NCBI GenBank assembly: GCA_011049095.1
Contig: DSDE01000316.1
Span: forward strand, 1 to 5,454
DNA from: Fidelibacterota bacterium
GTDB lineage: Bacteria > Fidelibacterota > Fidelibacteria > Fidelibacterales > DSDE01
Length of the DNA stretch: 5,454 nucleotides
Reading direction: 5' to 3'
This document shows positions 1 through 5,454 of this stretch, in pieces. Position numbers and translations under genes: made by a program. The notes beneath the pieces are model-generated. The model was not told where the DNA came from. It did no database searches and was given only the letters and a program-made list of their open reading frames with translations. Positions within the stretch are counted from its first letter, which is position 1; each line of letters begins with the position of its first letter.

Positions 1-79
1 AGGGCAGAGGAAACCCGACATCAGGGCGATTTCCGTGCTATTGTGAAAGGCGTCAATGATACCTTGGACGCAGTTATTG
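1..79 (+). repeat. Direct repeat copy 1 (HAMP-coding), identical to 274-352
   Basis: Bases 1-79 match 274-352 without a mismatch, at an offset of 273 bp (91 codons, in frame). Both copies encode the same 26-residue end of a HAMP unit (starts 'RAEETRHQGDF', ends 'TLDAVI'). Identity stops at base 80 (g versus a). This copy touches the window edge, so the repeat may extend further left. Confidence 0.95.
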
Positions 80-1416
80 GGCCTCTGAACGTGGCCGCAG
101 ACTATGTTGACCGCATTTCAAAAGGCGACATTCCCGCTAAAATCACCGACAGCTACAATGGCGATTTCAACGAGATTAAAAACAACCTCAATCAAGCCAT
201 TGACGCGATTAATCTGCTGGTTACCGACGCCAATATGCTTTCCAAAGCGGCTGTAGAAGGCAAATTGGCCACCAGGGCAGAGGAAACCCGACATCAGGGC
301 GATTTCCGTGCTATTGTGAAAGGCGTCAATGATACCTTGGACGCAGTTATTGAGCCAGTCAACGAAGCCGCCTCTGTAATGCAACGCGTAGCCCAAAAAG
401 ATATGACCGCCAGAGTCACCGGCAACTACAAAGGCGATCTGGATGTTTTTAAAAATGACATCAATAAAGCTGTTGTGGATCTTGATCAGGCCTTGAGCCA
501 GGTTGCCGAAGCCGCAGACCAGGTCAGCAGCGCCAGCGGTCAGATCAGCAGCGGCAGCCAGAGCCTGGCAGAAGGCGCCAATGAGCAGGCCAGCAGCCTG
601 GAAGAGGTCAGCAGCAGTCTGGAAGAGATGAGTTCAATGGTAAACCAGAATGCAGACAATGCCACCCAAGCCAGAAACCTCAGCGCCGAAGCCCGCAAAT
701 TTGCAGATGAGGGCAATAAGGCGATGGAAAAGATGACTGATGCCATCGGCAAAATCAAAGGCAGCAGCGATGAAACAGCTAAGATCGTCAAGACCATTGA
801 TGACATCGCCTTTCAGACCAATCTATTAGCTCTCAATGCCGCTGTGGAAGCCGCCAGAGCCGGCGATGCCGGACGGGGCTTTGCGGTGGTTGCCGAGGAA
901 GTGCGGGCCCTAGCCCAGCGCAGCGCCGAAGCAGCAAAGAGCACCACATCCCTCATTGAAGGCTCAGTTGGCAATGCCAACGCAGGCGTTCAGATAACCG
1001 ATGAAGTGGCAAAACTGCTCCAGCAGATTGTCGGTGGCGCTACAAAAGTGAATGATCTAGTAGCAGAGATAGCCGCTGCCAACAAAGAGCAGGCTACTGG
1101 CATCGAGCAGGTCAATCAAGCGGTTGCAGAACTAAATAAAGTAACCCAGCAGAATGCCGCAAACAGTGAAGAATCTGCCAGCGCAGCAGAAGAACTCAAC
1201 AGCCAGGCCAGCGAACTTACCGTTTTGGTCAATTCCTTCAACCTTAGCCACAGCGCCGTTCGTAGCTCCGCCAGACGCACCGCACCTGCTGCTCAGTATC
1301 ATCATCGCCCCGCCGCCCCCAGAGCAGCGCAGCAGGCCGTCGCAAAACCAAAAGCTAAAGCCATCACTGCCGAGAAAGTGATTCCGCTGGATGACGAGGA
1401 TTTCGGCGACTTCTAA
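1..1416 (+). CDS. Methyl-accepting chemotaxis protein with poly-HAMP array, C-terminal part (5' end outside window)
   Basis: This is a chemoreceptor signalling subunit that would control the CheA kinase through CheW in a membrane-proximal array. The frame is open from base 1 (471 residues here). The GTG at 43 is only a valine codon, repeated in the second copy of the same sequence, so the true start and any sensor or membrane segments lie upstream. Residues 1-26 end one HAMP unit. Further HAMP units cover about 27-72, 73-117 and 118-165, with the typical 'EPVNEAA' and 'GDF' landmarks. A long coiled coil follows, with an adaptation-type stretch 'EQASSLEEVSSSLEEMSSM' (about 195-213). The kinase-control hairpin tip (about 266-305) has the signature 'NAAVEAARAG' and 'GRGFAVVAEEVRALA'. 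A second helix follows, then an Ala/Pro/Lys-rich linker (about 429-454) and an acidic tail 'DDEDFGDF'. That tail is not the enteric NWETF CheR tether. No transmembrane helix lies in the visible part. It is convergent with the deacylase and ends at a strong terminator. The family call is very secure; the ligand is unknown. Confidence 0.97.
   Translation, partial: RAEETRHQGDFRAIVKGVNDTLDAVIGPLNVAADYVDRISKGDIPAKITDSYNGDFNEIKNNLNQAIDAINLLVTDANMLSKAAVEGKLATRAEETRHQGDFRAIVKGVNDTLDAVIEPVNEAASVMQRVAQKDMTARVTGNYKGDLDVFKNDINKAVVDLDQALSQVAEAADQVSSASGQISSGSQSLAEGANEQASSLEEVSSSLEEMSSMVNQNADNATQARNLSAEARKFADEGNKAMEKMTDAIGKIKGSSDETAKIVKTIDDIAFQTNLLALNAAVEAARAGDAGRGFAVVAEEVRALAQRSAEAAKSTTSLIEGSVGNANAGVQITDEVAKLLQQIVGGATKVNDLVAEIAAANKEQATGIEQVNQAVAELNKVTQQNAANSEESASAAEELNSQASELTVLVNSFNLSHSAVRSSARRTAPAAQYHHRPAAPRAAQQAVAKPKAKAITAEKVIPLDDEDFGDF
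274..352 (+). repeat. Direct repeat copy 2 (HAMP-coding), identical to 1-79
   Basis: This is the second copy of the 79-bp perfect repeat within the chemoreceptor gene. The 273-bp period equals two HAMP units (about 91 residues), which suggests that HAMP pairs were duplicated or homogenised. The protein after this copy ('EPVNEAASVM') differs clearly from that after copy 1 ('GPLNVAADYV'), so only part of the period is identical. Confidence 0.95.
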
Positions 1417-1439
1417 ACAGTTAAAATACACATAAAGAA

Positions 1440-1474
1440 AAAAAGGGGACAGATGCCTGTCCCCTTTTTCTTTT
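1440..1474. terminator. Bidirectional intrinsic terminator between convergent genes
   Basis: A perfect 13-bp stem pairs 1440-1452 (aaaaaggggacag) with 1457-1469 (ctgtccccttttt) around the 4-base loop atgc. On the + strand the stem is followed by c and tttt. On the - strand the complement of the upstream A-run supplies a U-tract. It sits 23 bp after the chemoreceptor stop codon and 67 bp past the deacylase stop, so it can end transcription from both sides. The GGGGACAG core also resembles palindromes found in some REP or RAYT-type repeats; that link is an inference. Confidence 0.88.
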
Positions 1475-1541
1475 GCTGATAATTAGTGTATTTTACAGCA
1501 GATTAGAGATAAAACCAGTATCACATTTGCAGCGCAAATCT

Positions 1542-2915
1542 TTAAGCCCGCAGGATGCTGCCCTGACGGCTGCCAGTATAAACCCCGCGCTTCACAGCAA
1601 GACTGCCATTAACAAAAACATACTCGACTCCACTGGCAAATTGATGCGGATCTGTGAAAGTGGCCATATCAGCCACCGTTTTAGGATCAAAAATCACAAT
1701 ATCAGCAAAGCAGCCTTTCTGTAAACGGCCACGGCCTTTTAAACCCAGCTTGTCGGCAGGCAGTGAGCTCATCTTTTTAATCGCCGTTTCCCAGGAAAAT
1801 AGCTTCTCATCCCGGCAATATTTGCCTAAAAGCCGGGCAAAAGAGCCATAGCCTCTGGGATGGGGTCTGCGGCTTCCAAAAGGTCCCTCTGGTGAAATTG
1901 CACTGCCATCGGAGCCAATCATCACCAATGGATGAGCCAATATCTTCTTTAGATTATCTTCATTCATAGCAAAACCGACGACGGAAACCTGGAGATCCTC
2001 CGCCAGAAGAAGCTGAATAATTGCATCGTAAGGAGTTTCTCCTAGGAGTTCTGCTGTTTCCTGAACCGATTTTCCCTGAAATTGTTTGTTAGTATCTCTT
2101 TTTACGCCACTGATAAAGACATTTTGCCAGCCACCGATTCTCTTTCCCCTGCCATCTATATATTCTGAAATAGAGGAATGCTGCGTCTGGTCTTTCAGCC
2201 TTGCGGTGATTTCTTCATTGCTCCCCTGGCGAACACTGAGTGGCAAAAAAGCTATAAGCCCTGTAGAATAAGCTATATACGGATAACGGTCGGCATTAAT
2301 ATTCAGACCGGAATTTCGGGCTTTATCAATACGCTCCAGTGCGGCATCAATTTTATGCCAGTTAGCAGGATTAGAAGCTTTCAGATAAGCAATCTCCAGA
2401 CTGCAGCCCGACTTTTGGATGATGTCAATTGCTTCATCAATGGCCTCCAGAAGCCGGTCATCCTCATTTCGCAAATGTGTATTGTAAGTTTTTCCATATT
2501 CTGCAAGAACGCTGCATAGCGCTATGAGCTCTTCCGTGTCGGCATAGCTGCTGGCTGCATATTCCAGCCCCGAAGAAAGCCCCAGCAAGCCCGCTTCCAG
2601 ATTTTCACGCAAAATAGCTTTCATTTTTTCAAGCTGCCTCTTATCAGCATGCAGGTCATCACGCAGCATAACCATTGCCCTTAAGGTGCCATTCCCCATA
2701 AAAGAGCCATAATTGTGGGTAATTTTCTGGTTTTCTAAATGCTTGTAAAATTCTGACATTGTGCGCCATTCCAGAGGGAGCCCATACTCCTCAGCCATTG
2801 TCTTTTTTCTCTGGAGAAAAGCTTTAGCATCCAGAGGAAAGAGTGAGCCGCCACAATTGCCGCCAATTTCAGTAGTGACCCCCTGCATCAGCTTAGAATT
2901 GGCATTGGAGTCCAC
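1542..2915 (-). CDS. C-terminal catalytic fragment of the deacylase
   Basis: The frame is open from 2915 as GTG, but that valine is internal ('ELLVDSNAN'), and the family continues upstream through the frameshift to the signal-bearing fragment. Numbering from this GTG: 'GGNCGGS' holds Cys21, equivalent to the metal-bridging Cys of D-aminoacylases. 'NTHLRNEDD' supplies His147, a metal ligand. 'IAYLKASNPANW' (173-186 region) aligns with the family's 'SHLK/AHLK' motif, but the ligand His reads Tyr177. 'IGSDGS' supplies the catalytic Asp336, and 'HPRGYGSFARLLGKY' (352-366) is the conserved loop. The C-terminus returns to the beta-sandwich with 'ADIVIFDP' and 'VFVNG'. All landmarks are in family order and spacing. 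No ribosome-binding site or independent start is convincing, so translation of this part without the first fragment is doubtful. Confidence 0.8.
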   Translation of the reverse strand: MDSNANSKLMQGVTTEIGGNCGGSLFPLDAKAFLQRKKTMAEEYGLPLEWRTMSEFYKHLENQKITHNYGSFMGNGTLRAMVMLRDDLHADKRQLEKMKAILRENLEAGLLGLSSGLEYAASSYADTEELIALCSVLAEYGKTYNTHLRNEDDRLLEAIDEAIDIIQKSGCSLEIAYLKASNPANWHKIDAALERIDKARNSGLNINADRYPYIAYSTGLIAFLPLSVRQGSNEEITARLKDQTQHSSISEYIDGRGKRIGGWQNVFISGVKRDTNKQFQGKSVQETAELLGETPYDAIIQLLLAEDLQVSVVGFAMNEDNLKKILAHPLVMIGSDGSAISPEGPFGSRRPHPRGYGSFARLLGKYCRDEKLFSWETAIKKMSSLPADKLGLKGRGRLQKGCFADIVIFDPKTVADMATFTDPHQFASGVEYVFVNGSLAVKRGVYTGSRQGSILRA

Positions 2916-2923
2916 CAGCAGCT

Positions 2924-3205
2924 CTATATCAGTGTGGGGTGAATATCAATAAATCCTGGTGAAACAATCTTGCCAGCAGCATCGATGAACATTTTGGCAG
3001 AAGCTCTGGACAAATCGCCAATGGCTGCTATTTTCTCGCCAGAAATAGCCAGATCAGCTTTATAGAGCGGTTTGTCACAAGCATCGGCTGTCAGCCCGTT
3101 GTGAATGATAAGGTCAAATCGCGGACTCATTCGGCATCCCATAATCAGACCGGCTGAAACCAGTGTTCCACTTCGAATAAAATCTCTGCGGCTGATTTTT
3201 TTCAT
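2924..3205 (-). CDS. N-terminal fragment of the deacylase, with Tat lipoprotein signal
   Basis: This fragment has 93 codons before the premature TAG. It begins with a twin-arginine signal: 'SRRDFIR' at residues 5-11, a hydrophobic stretch 'GTLVSAGLIMG', then Cys24. The residues 'IMGC' resemble a lipobox, so the mature protein may be lipid-anchored outside the inner membrane. Residues 30-88 match the N-terminal beta-sandwich of amidohydrolases: 'FDLIIHNG', 'ISGEKIAAIG', 'DAAGKIVSPGFIDIH'. The last of these leads straight into the metal-binding HxH motif, of which only the first His (89) is in this frame; 'PTLI' is out-of-frame sequence. The ATG at 3203-3205 is preceded at good spacing by GGAAGGA, so the start is secure. 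Alone, this fragment could not be catalytic. Confidence 0.8.
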   Translation of the reverse strand: MKKISRRDFIRSGTLVSAGLIMGCRMSPRFDLIIHNGLTADACDKPLYKADLAISGEKIAAIGDLSRASAKMFIDAAGKIVSPGFIDIHPTLI

Positions 3206-3544
3206 ATTTATATTCCTTCCAGAAAATTATTGATCATAGCCTCTATTGATCTTTCATCCTTTTCACAATGAATACTATTGCCAAATGAGGAGAAATAGAA
3301 TGAGTTTTTGATAAAGCTAAATAAAATGTGGTCCCCTTTTTTTCTAAGCCTTCACCAGATTAACTTGAGACTTTTTGGAAATACTCATTCCCAAAGAGCC
3401 AATGGAGGCCGTGGCAATAGCATAAAAACTTTGAAAGAAAAGAGCTCGTCGATTTCCAGCGCATCAGTTAGAATAATTGTAATATCGCAGGAGTTATAAA
3501 AAGCGGCAAGAATAAAATTCATTTTCTAAAAAATGCTCCAGAGC
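3206..3544. other. 339-bp intergenic region, no intact gene recognised
   Basis: This gap lies upstream of the deacylase and downstream of the secreted-protein gene, both on the minus strand. Near the deacylase start is a direct repeat tattgatc at 3228-3235 and 3244-3251, which could be an operator. No strong -35/-10 pair is clear; a minus-strand TTGGCA is the best partial match. At 3331-3343, gtccccttttttt repeats half of the terminator at 1440-1474 but without its partner arm. Just past the 3545 stop, on the minus strand, are weak AT-rich hairpins (for example 3520-3535, 6-bp stem); any terminator here is poor. A minus-strand open stretch at 3385-3522 (45 codons) is discussed as a possible gene relic. 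Confidence 0.6.
3214..3220 (-). promoter_or_regulatory. Ribosome-binding site of the deacylase
   Basis: The minus strand reads GGAAGGA eight bases before the ATG ending at 3205. This fixes the start at the twin-arginine signal peptide. No equally good site precedes the internal GTG at 2915, which supports the two fragments being one gene. Confidence 0.75.
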
Positions 3545-5454
3545 CTATTTCATAAAGACCATTTTTACAGTTTTTGCATAGCTGCCTTTTTCATGCTGAG
3601 CGGAAATCCGGCAAAAATAGACACCGGCGCTGACAGGTGCTCTATATTGGTCGGCGCCATCCCAAAAAATCTGATACCAGCCGGGAGATTGCTCGGCTTT
3701 GACAAGGGTATTGATATAGTTTCCTAAAAGGCTGTAGATTGTGATTGTCACCGTCGCTTTCTCTGGTAAGCCATATTCGATGGTTGTAGCACCATTAAAG
3801 GGATTGGGATAGTTTTGACGAAGTGAAAATTGCTGCGGCAGCACACTATTATCCAATGCAACTGGAGATAAATCAATGCTTAATCCAAATGGCCCATTTT
3901 CGCTGTTTACATAGGCGATACTGTCAGTAGCGCTTACATTCCAAAAAAGCTCCAGGCTCGTAAGGGAATCAGCAAAGGCTAAAAGGTAGAGCAGGGGAAC
4001 TGAACAGGCGGTTTGAAAGCCTGATTTTTGTAACAGCGTATCCTTTTCGGTAAAAAGGGAAAATATATATACCAGTGAATCAGCATCCGGATCATTTGAT
4101 GGCTCCCACTGAAATAAGATAGAATCATTAACGCCCTCTCTGCTCATAATTTGGTAGTAATCACGCTCTGGTTTCAAAAGCACTGGCGCCGTAGGAATAT
4201 CATTTACAGCCAAAACGGTAAGCCGAAAGCTAAGGGAATCGGCAAAACTTCCATCACTGACTATAATTTTGACAAGTGTGCTGCCATACCAATCCGCTGC
4301 CGGAATAATGTAGCAGAGGGAGTCATCAAAAAAACAGGATAGCTGGCCATCGCTATGAAAATTTACAAATAAAGAATCACCGTCGGGGTCTGACCAAATG
4401 AGGGGATAGGTTAAGGTATCATCCTCAAAAATGACTGTATCCAGCATCGCGATAAGCTGTGGCGGACGATTAAGTTTTCTTCCCAGGCAAAGGACTTCGG
4501 AGCTGTCGCTGTATTCACCATCAGATACAATCAATGTGAAGCTAGCCGGCCCCAGAAAAGCAGAATCTGCATAAATAATTAATTCAAGCCCATCTATGTA
4601 GGGATAAAGGGAATCATTTTCGCATTGAATTATAAATTGCAGGCTGTCCAATGGAGTATCTGGATCAAATATTTCCAGCGAAAAGGTATCGGGACTGGCG
4701 CTAAGCATCACCATTCCCGGCACTGAGACCCATTGGGGCCTGTCATTGACGGGAACGACAATACACTGCAGAGTTCGGGATATGATAAAATTGCCATCCT
4801 GTACACTGATTGTCAATAACACTTCACCATAGTGGTCGGGGTCTGCAGATAAAAATAAACTGTCCGAGGTGTTTTCAATATGAATCCACTCGCTGTCGGC
4901 GCTAAAGCTCCAGAAAAGGCTGTCTATATGAATGCTGTCGGCGAAAAATGGCAATGTATAGCCCTGATCTTCATTCCAAATAATTGTATCTGGAAATTGC
5001 CCTAAAAATTCATTTAGCGGGTCGTTTTCTACATAGAGAAAAATAAAAAGCGTATCAGCCGCTGAGCTTGTATCTGCCTGGGAGATAAACAGGAAATTCC
5101 AGGTGCCTGTGTCAGAAATGGACGGCTCGCCGCTTATAAAAAAACTGCTGCTGTCAAAACTCAGCCAGGTACAGCTATCCGGTGCGTGGAAAGCAATTAA
5201 ATTAAAAGATTCGGGCATAATTTGCTTATTAAAATAGCGCTTGCTATAAAGGCTGTGTTCCAGCGATTTCGAACTTAGCGTGTTTTCAGGTGCCTCTGCT
5301 GTCTCATCTCTATTCTCGCTCCCTTCATCTGCCGGCTCATGAGCATCTTCGTCTGCATTAGATTCAGTATTTGATGCTGTATCCATTGTCTGGTCCTTTT
5401 GAGAAGAAACAATTGCGCTATTTTTCTGCTTTTCTGAAAAAAACATTGCATGAT
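3545..5454 (-). CDS. Large secreted multidomain protein: cadherin/Ig-like repeats with C-terminal T9SS sorting domain (N-terminus probably outside window)
   Basis: This is probably a cell-surface or secreted structural, adhesive or accessory protein. Numbering is from the Met whose codon ends at 5446. Residues 10-58 are an acidic, Ser/Thr/Glu/Asp-rich, probably disordered linker. Residues 65-140 resemble a dystroglycan-type cadherin-like (CADG) domain ('TWLSFD', 'FFISGEPSISDTGTW'). Three cadherin/Ig-like domains follow at about 145-237, 238-326 and 328-418. They carry 'VNDRPQW', 'FDPDTPLDSL', 'NRPPQL', 'WSDPDGDSL', 'VSDG' and 'AVNDIPTAP', with DPD/DPDGD turns of the calcium-binding kind. Residues 419-525 look fibronectin-III-like. 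Residues 536-633 form a type A sorting domain for the type IX secretion system ('QNYPNPFN', 'TTIEYGLP', 'IYSLLGNYINTL', 'AGVYF'), which is cleaved or anchored at the outer membrane. No signal peptide follows the Met at 5446, and the frame stays open to the window edge, so this Met is probably internal. The specific function is unknown. Confidence 0.9.
   Translation of the reverse strand, partial: HAMFFSEKQKNSAIVSSQKDQTMDTASNTESNADEDAHEPADEGSENRDETAEAPENTLSSKSLEHSLYSKRYFNKQIMPESFNLIAFHAPDSCTWLSFDSSSFFISGEPSISDTGTWNFLFISQADTSSAADTLFIFLYVENDPLNEFLGQFPDTIIWNEDQGYTLPFFADSIHIDSLFWSFSADSEWIHIENTSDSLFLSADPDHYGEVLLTISVQDGNFIISRTLQCIVVPVNDRPQWVSVPGMVMLSASPDTFSLEIFDPDTPLDSLQFIIQCENDSLYPYIDGLELIIYADSAFLGPASFTLIVSDGEYSDSSEVLCLGRKLNRPPQLIAMLDTVIFEDDTLTYPLIWSDPDGDSLFVNFHSDGQLSCFFDDSLCYIIPAADWYGSTLVKIIVSDGSFADSLSFRLTVLAVNDIPTAPVLLKPERDYYQIMSREGVNDSILFQWEPSNDPDADSLVYIFSLFTEKDTLLQKSGFQTACSVPLLYLLAFADSLTSLELFWNVSATDSIAYVNSENGPFGLSIDLSPVALDNSVLPQQFSLRQNYPNPFNGATTIEYGLPEKATVTITIYSLLGNYINTLVKAEQSPGWYQIFWDGADQYRAPVSAGVYFCRISAQHEKGSYAKTVKMVFMK
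3548..3841 (-). other. T9SS type A (Por) C-terminal sorting domain
   Basis: These are the last 98 or so residues of the secreted protein, from 'LPQQFSLRQNYPNPF' to the stop codon. The pattern is that of the TIGR04183-type domain, from 'NYPNPFN' through 'YGLP', 'IYSLLG', 'WDG' and 'AGVYFCRISA' to a basic 'KTVKMVFMK' end. The domain directs export across the outer membrane and implies that PorU/PorV-like machinery is encoded elsewhere in the genome. It is also the best lineage marker in the window. Confidence 0.9.

Larger units (their letters stand above)
1542..3205 (-). pseudogene. N-acyl-D-amino-acid deacylase (D-aminoacylase family), frameshifted
   Basis: Two adjacent minus-strand frames join into one amidohydrolase of about 554 residues, in the usual size range of D-aminoacylases. 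These enzymes hydrolyse N-acyl-D-amino acids to D-amino acids and a carboxylate. The first frame runs 'SPGFIDIHP' and then into a stop at 2924-2926. The second frame resumes with 'HTDIELLVDSNAN', exactly what the family has next. Restoring one C in the coding-strand run CCCC (+ strand G run 2936-2939) would give 'DIHPHTD', rebuilding the HxH metal motif. The break could be a true inactivating deletion or a sequencing or assembly error in a short homopolymer. The gene stands alone, with a good ribosome-binding site of its own, and converges on the chemoreceptor. The exact substrate (D-amino acid, D-Glu or D-Asp, or a dipeptide-like compound) cannot be told. Confidence 0.85.

Noticed and set aside
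43..45. GTG as start of the chemoreceptor
   Set aside because: The frame is open upstream to base 1, and the same residues recur as internal sequence in the second repeat copy (316 onward), so this is an internal Val.
118..1431. Minus-strand open frames across the chemoreceptor gene
   Set aside because: They are antisense to strongly conserved HAMP and signalling-domain coding sequence, so they are composition artefacts.
2924..2943. Programmed ribosomal frameshifting to make the full deacylase
   Set aside because: A -1 slip on CCCC would restore the frame, but there is no classical slippery heptamer or obvious stimulatory structure, and the family does not use recoding.
1473..2952. Several + strand open frames across the deacylase region (1473-1724, 1654-1851, 2178-2519, 2761-2952)
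   Set aside because: They are antisense to a well-recognised amidohydrolase, with no family resemblance or start signals.
3288..3311. AGGAG followed 7 bases later by ATG at 3300 on the + strand
   Set aside because: It looks like a translation start, but the frame stops after three codons (M-S-F). Nothing downstream continues it, so it is chance or an untraceable relic.
3308..3499. 63-codon + strand frame starting with TTG
   Set aside because: It has no suitable ribosome-binding site and its composition is unlike protein ('SSSISSASV'). It overlaps low-complexity intergenic DNA and resembles nothing recognisable.
3520..3544. Intrinsic terminator after the secreted-protein gene
   Set aside because: The stems are only 4-6 bp, AT-rich or with a 2-base loop, and overlap each other. 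They are too weak to call as a feature.

Overview
The window is a stretch of an ordinary bacterial chromosome with three protein-coding loci, one of them broken. The best clue to the lineage is the C-terminal module of the gene at 3545-5454. It has the 'QNYPNPFN...TTIEYGLP...IYSLLG...WDG...AGVYF' signature of type IX secretion (Por) sorting domains, which are found in the Bacteroidota and wider FCB group (Calditrichota/KSB1, Cloacimonadota, Fibrobacterota and similar). The poly-HAMP chemoreceptor shows the organism is chemotactic. The exact phylum cannot be fixed from this sequence alone.

Layout. (1) 1-1416, + strand: the C-terminal part of a methyl-accepting chemotaxis protein that enters the window already in frame. 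It carries consecutive HAMP units and a 79-bp perfect internal DNA repeat. (2) 1417-1541: a short convergent intergenic gap with a 13-bp perfect hairpin flanked by T-runs on both strands, a bidirectional terminator. (3) 1542-3205, - strand: a Tat-exported N-acyl-D-amino-acid deacylase (D-aminoacylase family) split by a -1 frameshift. The break lies inside the first metal-binding HxH motif, at a G4/C4 run. A second expected metal ligand (His) reads Tyr. (4) 3206-3544: a 339-bp gap with no convincing intact gene. It holds the deacylase ribosome-binding site, a possible operator-like direct repeat, a lone copy of the terminator's half-motif and a small minus-strand open stretch that faintly resembles the tail of a PIN-domain toxin. 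(5) 3545-5454, - strand: the C-terminal 630-plus residues of a large secreted multidomain protein. It has an acidic linker, one dystroglycan/cadherin-like (CADG) domain, three further cadherin/Ig-like domains, a fibronectin-III-like domain and the T9SS sorting domain. Its N-terminus probably lies beyond the right edge.

The three loci do not form an obvious pathway. One senses signals, one was probably an exported hydrolase of N-acyl-D-amino acids, and one is a cell-surface or secreted structural or adhesive protein. No CRISPR array, RNA gene, intact mobile element or clear multi-gene novel system is visible. The observations most worth checking are the frameshift with the substituted ligand in the deacylase, the HAMP DNA duplication in the receptor, and the small relics in the 339-bp gap.
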